Shown here: in pieces, positions 33,776-41,682 of the stretch
How the letters are laid out: each line of letters begins with the position of its first letter
Numbering within the stretch: position 1 is the first letter of the stretch
Source: Thiohalophilus sp.
GTDB lineage: Bacteria > Pseudomonadota > Gammaproteobacteria > UBA6429 > Thiohalophilaceae
Length of the DNA: 64,000 nt
NCBI RefSeq assembly: GCF_034522235.1
Contig: NZ_JAXHLN010000002.1
Coordinates: 310,896 to 374,895 of the forward strand
Reading direction: 5' to 3'
Translations under genes and position numbers: made by a program
The notes under the pieces: generated by a model
What the model was told of the DNA's origin: nothing
The model's input: the letters and a program-made list of their open reading frames with translations, nothing else
Databases searched by the model: none

Positions 33776-34573
33776 CTACCCGGTGATCGGCAGTATCATC
33801 TTTTTCCATATCGCCTTGTTCCGCCAGTGGGGCATTGCCCTCAGGGTCAGAACAATAGTAATAAAGAGTTGATTGGTAGTGCTGTTACCTATACCAGTAA
33901 TGTGTTCCAGCCCGGCGCCGAACTGTTGTACCCCCAACCCCAAAGTGGTGACAATGCCGAAGACGGTGGCCAAAATTGCCAGCAGATCCACCATGTCACC
34001 GGCCCAGCCGTGAGTATGCTTGCCCAATAAGGGGTGCAGCGCCGAGCGTAGCGCCAGCGGCTGGCCCTTACGATAGCCGAAGTAGGCGAGGATTAACGCC
34101 AGCAGGGCAAATACGCCCCAGGCATTCAGTCCCCAGTGAAAATAGGTAAGAACCATCGACATATCCGCGGAGGCAGAATTGTTATCGCCAATCAAAAATG
34201 GATTATCGTTATAATGACTCAAGGGTTCGGCGACCGCCCAGAACAGCAGCCCGACGCCCATGCCGGCGGCAAACAGCATTGCGAGCCAGGAGAGGGTGGT
34301 GAACTCGGGGACTTCCTGATCGTGACCGAGGCGCACGTTTTTGTAACGCCCCATCCCCAGCCAGATCACCATGGCAAGAAAGAACGCCATAACGACTACA
34401 TAATACCATTCCAGAAATGGGGTAAGAAAAGTACGACTGGAGGCAACGAAATGTTCGAGATCGGCTGTGCGGTAGAGGGCCAGCAGAGTGATAATCAGCA
34501 CCCAGAGAATGGAGAGAAAAGCGGCACGTGGATTTAAGCCCTTGAAAGGGCCATGAGTGGCGACATTGTACAT
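33776..34573 (-). pseudogene. BCCT-family transporter, C-terminally truncated
   Basis: Start at 34573 with GGAGGA five bases upstream. About 265 residues: helices up to FGIVTTLGLGVQQFGAGLEH, including the BCCT motifs GMGVGLLFWAVAEPL and FHWGLNAWGVFALLALILAY. Full BCCT proteins have 12 helices and over 500 residues; this one ends after about six. The last ~22 codons (LRAMPHWRNKAIWKKMILPI) do not fit the family. On the opposite strand the same bases read as a hydrophobic stretch (VIGSIIFFHIALFRQWGIAL), so the end is a join to another lost gene. It cannot transport betaine or choline as it stands. Confidence 0.8.
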
Positions 34574-34799
34574 AGCGTCCTCCGCGGGCCTGTTTGTGGC
34601 TGAATTCGTCTGTTTGACCTGCCCTGCTATAGAATACCGGGTTATTATGCCGATGGTGAAAAACAGTTCAGCTCTGATAAAGCAGATCTGATTTTTGCCA
34701 GACGATTTCAGTATAAAGCGTTGAATAGGTACCGACAATCTACTATTTTTGCTAAATCGAAACATGAATAGCCGGCCAACCCGAACTGGATTATATGAA

Positions 34800-35600
34800 A
34801 TGAAAAAAGTCATTCTCAGCCTTTTTGCTCTGGTAGTGATAGCGATTGCCGCTGCTGTCTTTTATGTTTTGACCAACCTTGATGCAATCGTCAAAGACAC
34901 CATTGAGAAATACGGATCCGAGGCGACACAGACTGCCATCCGGGTGGACAAAGTCAAAATCAAGCTTACCGAGGGTGATGGGGCTGTCTATGGTCTGACC
35001 GTCGCCAATCCCGAAGGTTTTGAGTTGGCACATGCTATCTCCCTGGGTGAGACGGCGATGGGAATTGATTTCAAATCAATTCGTGAAGAGCCCTATGTGA
35101 TTAACCATATTACTGTGCGGGGTCCCCGTGTTTTCTTCGAAGTCAACGCAAACACAAAAGCCAACCTGAATGAATTGAAGAAAAATCTCGTCATGAGTCA
35201 ACCTGCCGCGAAGGAGAGTTCGGAAACAGAAAAGAGCGCTGCAAAGCAGCCACGGCTGATTATCCGACGAATTACGTTCGAGCAAGGCGGGATCGCCGCT
35301 AAAGTGACACCGCTCAACAAGGACTATGAGCTCAATCTCCCCAATATCAATATGACCGATCTCGGTGGCAGCCAGGGGGCAACGCCAGGTGAACTGACCC
35401 GGGAGATTTTGCAGCGGCTGATTGATGTCACAATAGATGAAATCAGGAAAAAAGGGATCGATGCCGAGCTGGATAAACTCAAATCCGAGGCCAGGGAAAA
35501 AGTAGAAGAAGAGAAAGCCAGGCTTAAAGACGAGGCGGATAGCAAGATCGACGAAGAGAAGAAAAAGGCGGAAGACAAGCTCAGGCGATTATTAAATTAG
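34800..35600 (+). CDS. AsmA-like envelope protein with C-terminal coiled coil
   Basis: One N-terminal membrane helix (VILSLFALVVIAIAAAVFYV), then an AsmA/DUF748-like beta-rich part (VDKVKIKLTEGDGAVYGLTV, INHITVRGPRVFFEVNANTK) and a highly charged helical tail (residues about 220-266, LKSEAREKVEEEKARLKDEA) that should form a coiled coil. Short AsmA-like proteins act in envelope lipid handling. It is 45 bases upstream of the lipase gene, on the same strand; a joint role in lipid turnover is possible. Confidence 0.65.
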   Translation: MKKVILSLFALVVIAIAAAVFYVLTNLDAIVKDTIEKYGSEATQTAIRVDKVKIKLTEGDGAVYGLTVANPEGFELAHAISLGETAMGIDFKSIREEPYVINHITVRGPRVFFEVNANTKANLNELKKNLVMSQPAAKESSETEKSAAKQPRLIIRRITFEQGGIAAKVTPLNKDYELNLPNINMTDLGGSQGATPGELTREILQRLIDVTIDEIRKKGIDAELDKLKSEAREKVEEEKARLKDEADSKIDEEKKKAEDKLRRLLN

Positions 35601-35614
35601 TTTGAAGGAGATTC

Positions 35615-35638
35615 ATGACAATGCACGCGAGCCAATAA
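35615..35638 (+). other. Seven-codon leader ORF before the lipase gene
   Basis: A good ribosome site (GAAGGAG, 35604-35610) precedes ATG at 35615, which opens MTMHASQ and stops at 35638, 7 bases before the lipase ATG. The lipase start itself has no ribosome site, so ribosomes ending here may re-initiate on the lipase. Confidence 0.4.
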
Positions 35639-35645
35639 ATCGAAA

Positions 35646-36593
35646 ATGTTCTTTATCCGCCTGATCAAACTGACACGGATAACACTCGCCCTGGTGATTT
35701 CTGGCGTTATGAGCACGATTTCCAGCGCATCAGGTACAGAGAGGGCTGCGGTCGATTTCGTACAGATAAAAAATTATGCTGACTTCTCGGAAGCCTCCTA
35801 CCAGGGAAAATCCCGAGTTGACGAGGTTGGTCAGTCAAAGCAGCATTACCTCATCTATCATGGCTATATTCCTGAACTCTCTGTTACCTACTATTTGCTC
35901 AGAAGTGACAAGGATAAATCTCAGGTAGTTGTAGTCAGAGGGACGTCCAATATTGAAAATACTTTACTCAATATGGACGTCAAACTGGTGACTGATGCAC
36001 ATGCAGGCATCCGCCTGCATCGGGGATTTTCCCTGGCTGCGGAAAAAATATATCGAAAAATCAAGCCACAACTAAAGCCCGATTACACAGTCAGCGTCAC
36101 CGGCCACAGCCTGGGAGGCGCTGTGGCCTTGATTCTTGCCATGTATCTGGATCTTGACCAGTTTGATGTGACGCAGGTTGTCACCTTTGGACAGCCGAAG
36201 GTGACCAATATTGCAGGAGCTGCAAGGTTCGGCCATCTGAACATTCTCCGCGTGGTCGCCCCCAACGACCTGGTGCCATTGGTACCACCTCTGGATCCCG
36301 TGGATATCAACGATCTGGATATATACTGGCATATTGGCATGGAAGTAATCCTGCTTCCTGACAATCGCTATGCGATTTTAGATAGTACTGACAGTATGTT
36401 GCGTGTTTTTGGTTTCACCAAACAGCTGCCCTCCGAAAGTAATCTGCAAAACCACCAGATGGGGTACTACTTATCCTTAGTGGAGTCCAAGTTGCCTGTT
36501 GCAAGGCGTGAGTCTTTCAAGCTCGATTTAAACCTGTTCAACCTGTTCAACCTGTTTGATGATGCGCCCCAAGATGGGCATGCGATGGAATAA
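35646..36593 (+). CDS. Exported class-3 lipase
   Basis: 315 residues: a signal-like start (LTRITLALVISGVMSTISSASG), then a lipase-3 alpha/beta hydrolase. VVVVRGTSN oxyanion strand, nucleophile elbow VTGHSLGGAVALILA (Ser), VVTFGQPKVTN, and RVVAPNDLVPLVPP with the acid Asp; a later His in YWHIGM may complete the triad. The tail has a short repeat (FNLFNLF). The substrate is probably acyl-glycerol or phospholipid. No own ribosome site; the mini-ORF just upstream has one. Confidence 0.88.
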   Translation: MFFIRLIKLTRITLALVISGVMSTISSASGTERAAVDFVQIKNYADFSEASYQGKSRVDEVGQSKQHYLIYHGYIPELSVTYYLLRSDKDKSQVVVVRGTSNIENTLLNMDVKLVTDAHAGIRLHRGFSLAAEKIYRKIKPQLKPDYTVSVTGHSLGGAVALILAMYLDLDQFDVTQVVTFGQPKVTNIAGAARFGHLNILRVVAPNDLVPLVPPLDPVDINDLDIYWHIGMEVILLPDNRYAILDSTDSMLRVFGFTKQLPSESNLQNHQMGYYLSLVESKLPVARRESFKLDLNLFNLFNLFDDAPQDGHAME

Positions 36594-36822
36594 TAATAAT
36601 TATAATGTTTTTATTGCTTTGATAAGTATTACTAATATAAGTATTGCTTATTATTCTGAATTACCCGACGCGTGGCCAGTTATGAGAACAGGCTGAGCCG
36701 GCCGGTTTGGGTTGTTAACAGGAAAGATGATGCTTTATTTGTTTGTTTTTATTTTTCTGTGTCTCTCCTGGCGGTCTATACTTTGAATCCTTTCTCCACA
36801 GAGTCCGCTCAAGGAGGTTCTC

Positions 36823-37311
36823 ATGAGGCATATACCGCGAATTTTGAATTGTGCCGCAGTCAAACTTTTTTCTGTGTTGGATAACGCTCCTGAACAGTCC
36901 TCGATAGGAATATGCAATCAGGCTACGCAGCGTCCCGATGGTATTACGCAGCTGGCGATATGCAAAAAAAACGAGGGGGCTGGGTTCGCGTTGTATTATT
37001 GTGATGATAGTTGGAAAACCTTGCATGCCAGACACTTTGGCAGTCTTGATGAGGCCGCGCGTCATGCCGATGTTGAGTATCCCTCAGTGTCGGTTAAATG
37101 GTTGACGCCGCAGGAGGCCGCAAGATGCCAGGGGGAGTACGCCATGGACCCCCGTTGTGCGTTTTGTGGGAAAATATTTTCCAGTTATGAAAAGCTGATT
37201 TCTGGCGATGGTTCTTATATTTGTTATGGATGTATCGATTACTACCATGAATGTTATGTTATCAGACCTTATGCCAGGCAGAACACATCCTCCCGGCGTG
37301 CTGTAAGTTAA
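36823..37311 (+). CDS. Protein with a ClpX-type zinc finger, unknown function
   Basis: A strong ribosome site (AAGGAGG) precedes the ATG. 162 residues. The C-terminal 45 match the ClpX C4 zinc-binding domain (CAFCGKIFSSYEKLISGDGS then YICYGCIDYY). The N-terminal part is unrecognised but includes a repeated small domain (GFALYYCDDSWKTLHARHFG ... HADVEYPSVSVKWL). There is no ATPase. Such stand-alone fingers could present substrates to, or dock with, a protease or anti-phage complex; its role is unknown. Confidence 0.7.
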   Translation: MRHIPRILNCAAVKLFSVLDNAPEQSSIGICNQATQRPDGITQLAICKKNEGAGFALYYCDDSWKTLHARHFGSLDEAARHADVEYPSVSVKWLTPQEAARCQGEYAMDPRCAFCGKIFSSYEKLISGDGSYICYGCIDYYHECYVIRPYARQNTSSRRAVS

Positions 37312-37582
37312 GGTCGTGACTGAAAAACGGTGATTTTTACGCTATTTGATGTATCCATCAGGCGCTGTGTCGCACTTCAATGGTATAAAGCATGGCGACT
37401 TCCTCAATGAATTGTATTCAGCCTGCCAGAGTGAACTGAAATGAAGCTGAATACGCCCGGTGCCCCGCTACATAACAGCCAGGGAGACAGGGGCAGGAGA
37501 GATCGGCCCTCGTGTTGTCGGTGATTCACGACTGGCATGTCCCCGGTGGCCGCCGACAGTCGGCGCTACGGGGTTGCTGGCA

Positions 37583-38380
37583 TTAGCCGGGTGGGGCATC
37601 AAGCAGCTCGACACTGACCTGCATATCGCTGAAGGTGGCCGGTGGGCCGAACTGGGTGTAGATTGCCACATCGGCCGCATCGCGGCCGTAGGCGACAGCC
37701 AGTCGACCGCCGCGCAGGGTGCTCTCGGTGGGATCGAAGGTGTACCAGTGGTTGTCCACATAGGCCTCGAACCAGGCGTGCATGTCCATCGGCTCCAGCG
37801 CGTGCAAATAGCCGACCACCAGCCGTGCCGGAATACTGAGCGCCCGGCACAGGCTGATGCCCAGATGAGAGAGATCCCGGCAGACACCTTCGCCCTGCAG
37901 ATTGACCTCGACCGCCGAGAGGGGATAGGCGCTGGTGCCCGGCGCATAGCGAATCGACTCGCGCAGCCAGCGGATGATTTGCGCTACCTGGTCGTAGCCC
38001 AGCGGCAGGCCGTCGACGATCTCCCGTGCCATGTTGCCGAACTTGTCCGACTCGCAGTAACGGCTGGGCAGCAAGTACATGAGCACGTTGTCGGGCAGAT
38101 CCGGGATATCGACAAAGCCGCCGCCCGGTGCTTCTTCGAGGCTGTCTCGGGTGATGACATCCGCGGAGGTGCGAACATAAAACTCCCCGGCCGGCGCAAT
38201 CAGGCGCTGGCAGAGGTTGCCGAAGATGTCCGTGTACTCCTGCACCGGTACGTTGGGGGCAAAGATATAACTTTCCCGGGCGATCCACTGCCGCAGCCCG
38301 CTGCGGGCACGCAGCATGAGAATCAACGGCGTGGGATAGGCCAGTTGGAACTCAAGATTGCAGGTTGTTCGCATCCACAT
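37583..38380 (-). CDS. Transglutaminase-like cysteine protease
   Basis: The 265-residue protein has an N-terminal beta-sandwich (TCNLEFQLAYPTPLILMLRA) and a transglutaminase core with the triad: Cys in GEGVCRDLSHLGI, His in DMHAWFEAYV, Asp in WYTFDPTE. The family cleaves or forms amide bonds, often on peptides. It is divergent from tusA, sharing the upstream region that holds the TetR-type palindromes. Substrate unknown. Confidence 0.87.
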   Translation of the reverse strand: MWMRTTCNLEFQLAYPTPLILMLRARSGLRQWIARESYIFAPNVPVQEYTDIFGNLCQRLIAPAGEFYVRTSADVITRDSLEEAPGGGFVDIPDLPDNVLMYLLPSRYCESDKFGNMAREIVDGLPLGYDQVAQIIRWLRESIRYAPGTSAYPLSAVEVNLQGEGVCRDLSHLGISLCRALSIPARLVVGYLHALEPMDMHAWFEAYVDNHWYTFDPTESTLRGGRLAVAYGRDAADVAIYTQFGPPATFSDMQVSVELLDAPPG

Positions 38381-38556
38381 GCGGGCGCCTCGATCGGGTT
38401 GGGCGGGCCAGAATCACCCGCTATTGAGCAGCGTAACAGGGACAGTATTGAAGTGATAGCACTCGCTAACTTCCCGTTTTGCCTGGCTTTCTTCAGCAGG
38501 GGGCTAATCTGGCCCGGGGCAGCGTTTAACCTGCCGGGACAAAATCCGTCGTGTAC

Positions 38557-38612
38557 TTGAATGATCACTCAATAACAGCTACAGTGAAATTAGTTATTGA
38601 GCAGTCGTTCAT
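38557..38612. promoter_or_regulatory. Two TetR-type palindromes upstream of tusA
   Basis: TTGAATGATCACTCAA (38557-38572) and TTGAGCAGTCGTTCAT (38597-38612) lie 40 bases apart, start to start. They match the pair at 40997-41051 in pattern (TTGAAYRWTCRYTCAA) and in having two copies. They are probably the operator of the TetR regulator at 40227. Confidence 0.7.
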
Positions 38613-38655
38613 GAATTACGTGCGTTCTGAATCCTGGCCCATGAAAGGAGGAGTT

Positions 38656-38886
38656 ATGGCCGCCTATGATCAGGAACTGGATGCCAAAGGGCTCACTTGC
38701 CCGCTGCTGGTTCTGCGCGCCAAAAAGTCGATTGCGCAAATGGCATCCGGACAGGTGCTGCACATTGAAGCGACTGATCCGGGTGCGGTCAAGGACTTTG
38801 AAGCGTTTGCCAGACAGACCGGACATGAACTGCAGGAGTCTCGCGAGGAAAGCGGGACGTTTTATTTTGTGATTCAAAAAGCCTGA
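38656..38886 (+). CDS. tusA: TusA/SirA-family sulfur carrier
   Basis: Start at 38656 after AAAGGAGGAG. 76 residues: DQELDAKGLTCPLLVLRAKK contains the sulfur-carrying Cys, but the usual CPxP reads CPLL, a Pro to Leu change in the conserved loop. The rest (GQVLHIEATDPGAVKDFEAF) is typical. TusA carries persulfide sulfur between transferases. It is followed 16 bases later by a DsrE2-like gene, the common partner in sulfur-oxidiser dsrE2-tusA clusters, and then by a peroxiredoxin. Confidence 0.88.
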   Translation: MAAYDQELDAKGLTCPLLVLRAKKSIAQMASGQVLHIEATDPGAVKDFEAFARQTGHELQESREESGTFYFVIQKA

Positions 38887-38902
38887 GGGCGGGAGATCGA
38901 TT

Positions 38903-39385
38903 ATGAGTGATGCAAAGAAACTGGCCATCATCGCCACCAAGGGCACGCTGGATTGGGCGTACCCGCCGTTTATTCTGGCCTCCACTGCCGCGGCACTGGG
39001 CTATCAGGTGCAGATATTCTTTACCTTCTATGGCCTGCAACTGTTGCGCCGGGATCTGGACCTGAAGGTCTCGCCACTGGGTAACCCCGGTATGCCGATG
39101 CCCCTGGGCATGGACAAGTGGTTTCCGGTGCTTGGGACGGCCATTCCCGGCATGCAGTCCATAATGACCTCGATGATGAAAAAGAAACTCAAGAGCAAGG
39201 GCGTGGCAAGTGTCGAGGATCTTCGCAGTCTTTGCCAGGAGGCGGATGTGAAAATGATCGCCTGTCAGATGACGGTGGATCTTTTTGATATGGAACAGAC
39301 AAGTTTCATCGACGGTATTGAATATGGCGGCGCGGCAATGTTCTTTGAATTCGCCGGCGAGTCGGATATCTGTTTGTTTACCTGA
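38903..39385 (+). CDS. DsrE2-like protein
   Basis: The 160 residues have the DsrE/DsrF fold with a hydrophobic first half (LAIIATKGTLDWAYPPFILA) and Cys residues in LCQEADVKMIACQMTVDLFD; the ACQM position is the usual sulfur-binding Cys in DsrE2A-type proteins. Peripheral membrane association is likely (PFILASTAAALGYQVQIFFT). It works with TusA as a sulfane-sulfur relay in known systems. Same operon as tusA. Confidence 0.87.
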   Translation: MSDAKKLAIIATKGTLDWAYPPFILASTAAALGYQVQIFFTFYGLQLLRRDLDLKVSPLGNPGMPMPLGMDKWFPVLGTAIPGMQSIMTSMMKKKLKSKGVASVEDLRSLCQEADVKMIACQMTVDLFDMEQTSFIDGIEYGGAAMFFEFAGESDICLFT

Positions 39386-39461
39386 CACAGAACCAGTGAA
39401 GTAAACATACTGCTCACCAATCAGGAGCAGGCAATCCATCGACAGTACAAAAGGACAGATC

Positions 39462-40208
39462 ATGCGCACAGCCTATCAATTGGCACTGCCTGTTTTTATG
39501 GTGATCGGCCTGGTGATGTACTCAATTGCCGGAGCCGGGGAATCCGTTCCCAGCTATGAGCAGGCGCGGGAGCAATTTGAGGCCGAACGCCGGAAGAAAT
39601 CGAAGGGACCGAAGCTGAGTCACGAAGATCAGCAAATCATGCAACAGGCCGGAGAGGATCTCGCCACCAACATGCCGGATCCGGGACTCGAAGTGGGCGA
39701 GAAAGCACCGGACTTTATTCTGCCAAATGCTTTTGGTAACCCGGTCAGCCTGTACGATCAGCTTGAAAAGGGACCGGTCGTGCTCGTCTTTTATCGTGGC
39801 GCGTGGTGCCCTTACTGTAATCTCCAGTTACATACCCTGCGGGAAAGCCTGTCGGCGATCGAACGCGAGGGTGCACAGCTGATCACGGTGACACCGCAGA
39901 AGCCGGACAAGTCGCTGGAGCAGGTGAAAGAAGACGATTATCCGTTCGAGATCCTGAGCGATCTGGATAGTGCGGTGATGAAAGCCTACAACCTCTATTT
40001 TGAAGTGCCAATGGAATTGGCCGATGTGTACCGGCGTAACTTCGGGCTCGATCTGGCCGATTATAACGGTGAGGGCCGTTATGTTCTGCCGGTGCCGGCC
40101 ACCTATATTATCGACCGTGATGGGGTGATCCGGGCGGGAACCGCCGATGTGAATTACAAGGAACGCATGGAACCGGCGGCGATTGTCGAGGCCTTGAAGC
40201 AGCTTTAG
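39462..40208 (+). CDS. Exported AhpC/TSA-type peroxiredoxin-like protein
   Basis: Signal/anchor at residues 7-28, a helical linker, then a peroxiredoxin-like domain (GLEVGEKAPDFILPNAFGNP, VVLVFYRGAWCPYCNLQLHT). The active site is CPYC rather than the usual TxxC, as in thioredoxin-like peroxiredoxins of the redoxin group. It should reduce peroxides or persulfides in the periplasm or at the membrane. It lies 76 bases after the DsrE2 gene, same strand, and is convergent with the TetR gene. Good ribosome site. Confidence 0.85.
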   Translation: MRTAYQLALPVFMVIGLVMYSIAGAGESVPSYEQAREQFEAERRKKSKGPKLSHEDQQIMQQAGEDLATNMPDPGLEVGEKAPDFILPNAFGNPVSLYDQLEKGPVVLVFYRGAWCPYCNLQLHTLRESLSAIEREGAQLITVTPQKPDKSLEQVKEDDYPFEILSDLDSAVMKAYNLYFEVPMELADVYRRNFGLDLADYNGEGRYVLPVPATYIIDRDGVIRAGTADVNYKERMEPAAIVEALKQL

Positions 40209-40226
40209 GCGTGGTAAGCCGCCGGT

Positions 40227-40823
40227 TCAATGTTGCGTCGGCGAGCCAAGGGCGTAAAACAGATTGTCGATGATCTCGTGGAGTTTCTCGGCGTCGGGCC
40301 GGGTCTTGTGATAGACCCGCAGCCCGTAGATACCGGCAACCAGCAGACGCGCCAGGGCGGCCGGGTCACGGCTGGTGTCCAGTTCGCCGCGAGATTGCGC
40401 CTCACACAACACGCGAGCAAACTCCGTTTCCACCTCGGCAAACATGTCGCTCACCCGGCGGTTGATCTCCGCATCCCCGGCCGGCGTCTCGAGCAGGGTG
40501 TTGACCAGCAGACAGCCCTTGTTGTCCGGGTCGCACACCATCTCTTCGATTAGCATGTCGAAAAAAGCGCGCAGTCGTTTCAGTGGCGATTCATCACTGT
40601 GCAGGCAGGACTGGATCCGTTCGCGGATACCGCTGAAGTAGGCATCCAGTGCGGCGATGAACAGACTGCGTTTGTTCCGGAACGTGCCATACAGGCTGCC
40701 CGGTTGCAGATGGGTCGCCGCGGTCAGGTCCTTGACCGAGGTGGCGTGGTAGCCCTGGCGCCAGAAGACGCTCATGGCACGGCGCAGAGCGTCATCACGA
40801 TCGAATTCAATTGGACGCGGCAT
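40227..40823 (-). CDS. TetR-family regulator of the sulfur/electrophile locus
   Basis: Starts MPRPIEFDRDDALRRAMSVF; 198 residues. HTH: TSVKDLTAATHLQPGSLYGT then FRNKRSLFIAALDAYF. The ligand domain carries four cysteines (IQSCLHS, MVCDPDNKGCLL, VLCEAQ), the layout of NemR-like redox/electrophile sensors. Matching palindromes lie before the divergent gene at 41073 and before tusA at 38656, so it probably represses both operons and itself. The old-yellow-enzyme target fits the NemR comparison. Confidence 0.88.
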   Translation of the reverse strand: MPRPIEFDRDDALRRAMSVFWRQGYHATSVKDLTAATHLQPGSLYGTFRNKRSLFIAALDAYFSGIRERIQSCLHSDESPLKRLRAFFDMLIEEMVCDPDNKGCLLVNTLLETPAGDAEINRRVSDMFAEVETEFARVLCEAQSRGELDTSRDPAALARLLVAGIYGLRVYHKTRPDAEKLHEIIDNLFYALGSPTQH

Positions 40824-40996
40824 TTTTCTGTTTACCCTGTAACTTGCAGTTTGCTTGGAACGGGATTGTCCCCGATGTTTGACCCGGCCCCGCCGTGGAC
40901 AGTGACGTTCCCCGAAGGTCAGCTGCCCAGCCTGATTTGGCCAACGCACAGGCCGGATCACCTCGTTACTTCATCATACTTTAACAAAGAATAACA

Positions 40997-41051
40997 ATAC
41001 TTGAACAATCGTTCAAGTATGCCATACTGTCGATATTGAACATTCACTCAA
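40997..41051. promoter_or_regulatory. Two TetR-type palindromes between tetR and the CMD gene
   Basis: The first has 10-base arms ATACTTGAAC and GTTCAAGTAT around AATC (40997-41020); its core is TTGAACAATCGTTCAA at 41001. The second, TTGAACATTCACTCAA, is at 41036-41051, just before the ribosome site of 41073. It is placed to control the CMD-OYE operon and the divergent tetR gene. Confidence 0.78.
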
Positions 41052-41072
41052 AATTAACCGGGAGGCTCTCCA

Positions 41073-41630
41073 ATGACCCAGTTTACCTTTCATGATGAAA
41101 ATTCCGCCCCGCAAGATGCGCTGCCGACGATGAAACAGGCCAAGCAGGCCTTCGGTTTTGTGCCCAACCTGATCAGTGGCATGGCCAATTCGCCCGCCCT
41201 GGCCGAGGGGTATCTGACCCTCTCCGGCCTTTACGCCAACAGCAGCCTGACCCCGCAGGAGCAGCAGGTGGCCCTGCTCGCGGTCAGCCGCTACAACGGT
41301 TGTGACTATTGTGTCGCCGCTCACTCCATGATTGCGGATATGGCGCAGGTCCCGCCCGATGCGATCGCGGCACTGCGTGACGATCGCCCCATCGACGATC
41401 CCAAACTCGAAGCCCTGCGCCGCTTTACCGCCAAAATGGTGGACAAGCGCGGCTGGCTGAATGAGGCGGATATTCGCGAATTTCTCGATGCCGGTTTCGA
41501 GATGCAGCAGGTGGGCGATGTGATTCTGGCCGTCGGCATGAAAACTCTGAGCAACTACTTCAATCACATCGCGCAAACGCCGCTCGATGAGGCGATGAGT
41601 GAGTTTGCCTGGGAACGTCCCGCCACATAA
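41073..41630 (+). CDS. Carboxymuconolactone-decarboxylase/AhpD-like protein
   Basis: 185 residues, all-helical CMD fold. The redox motif GCDYCVAAH (CxxC plus His) is that of AhpD-type alkylhydroperoxidases, not of true decarboxylases. Typical neighbours FGFVPNLISGMANSPAL and LTPQEQQVALLAVSRYN are present. It probably reduces peroxides using a thiol partner. It overlaps the TetR operator region at its 5' end and is followed 52 bases later by an OYE gene. Confidence 0.9.
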   Translation: MTQFTFHDENSAPQDALPTMKQAKQAFGFVPNLISGMANSPALAEGYLTLSGLYANSSLTPQEQQVALLAVSRYNGCDYCVAAHSMIADMAQVPPDAIAALRDDRPIDDPKLEALRRFTAKMVDKRGWLNEADIREFLDAGFEMQQVGDVILAVGMKTLSNYFNHIAQTPLDEAMSEFAWERPAT

Positions 41631-41682
41631 ATTGTGGCTGAGCAAACCACATAACCAACCTTAACCGAAGAAGGAGACGTCA

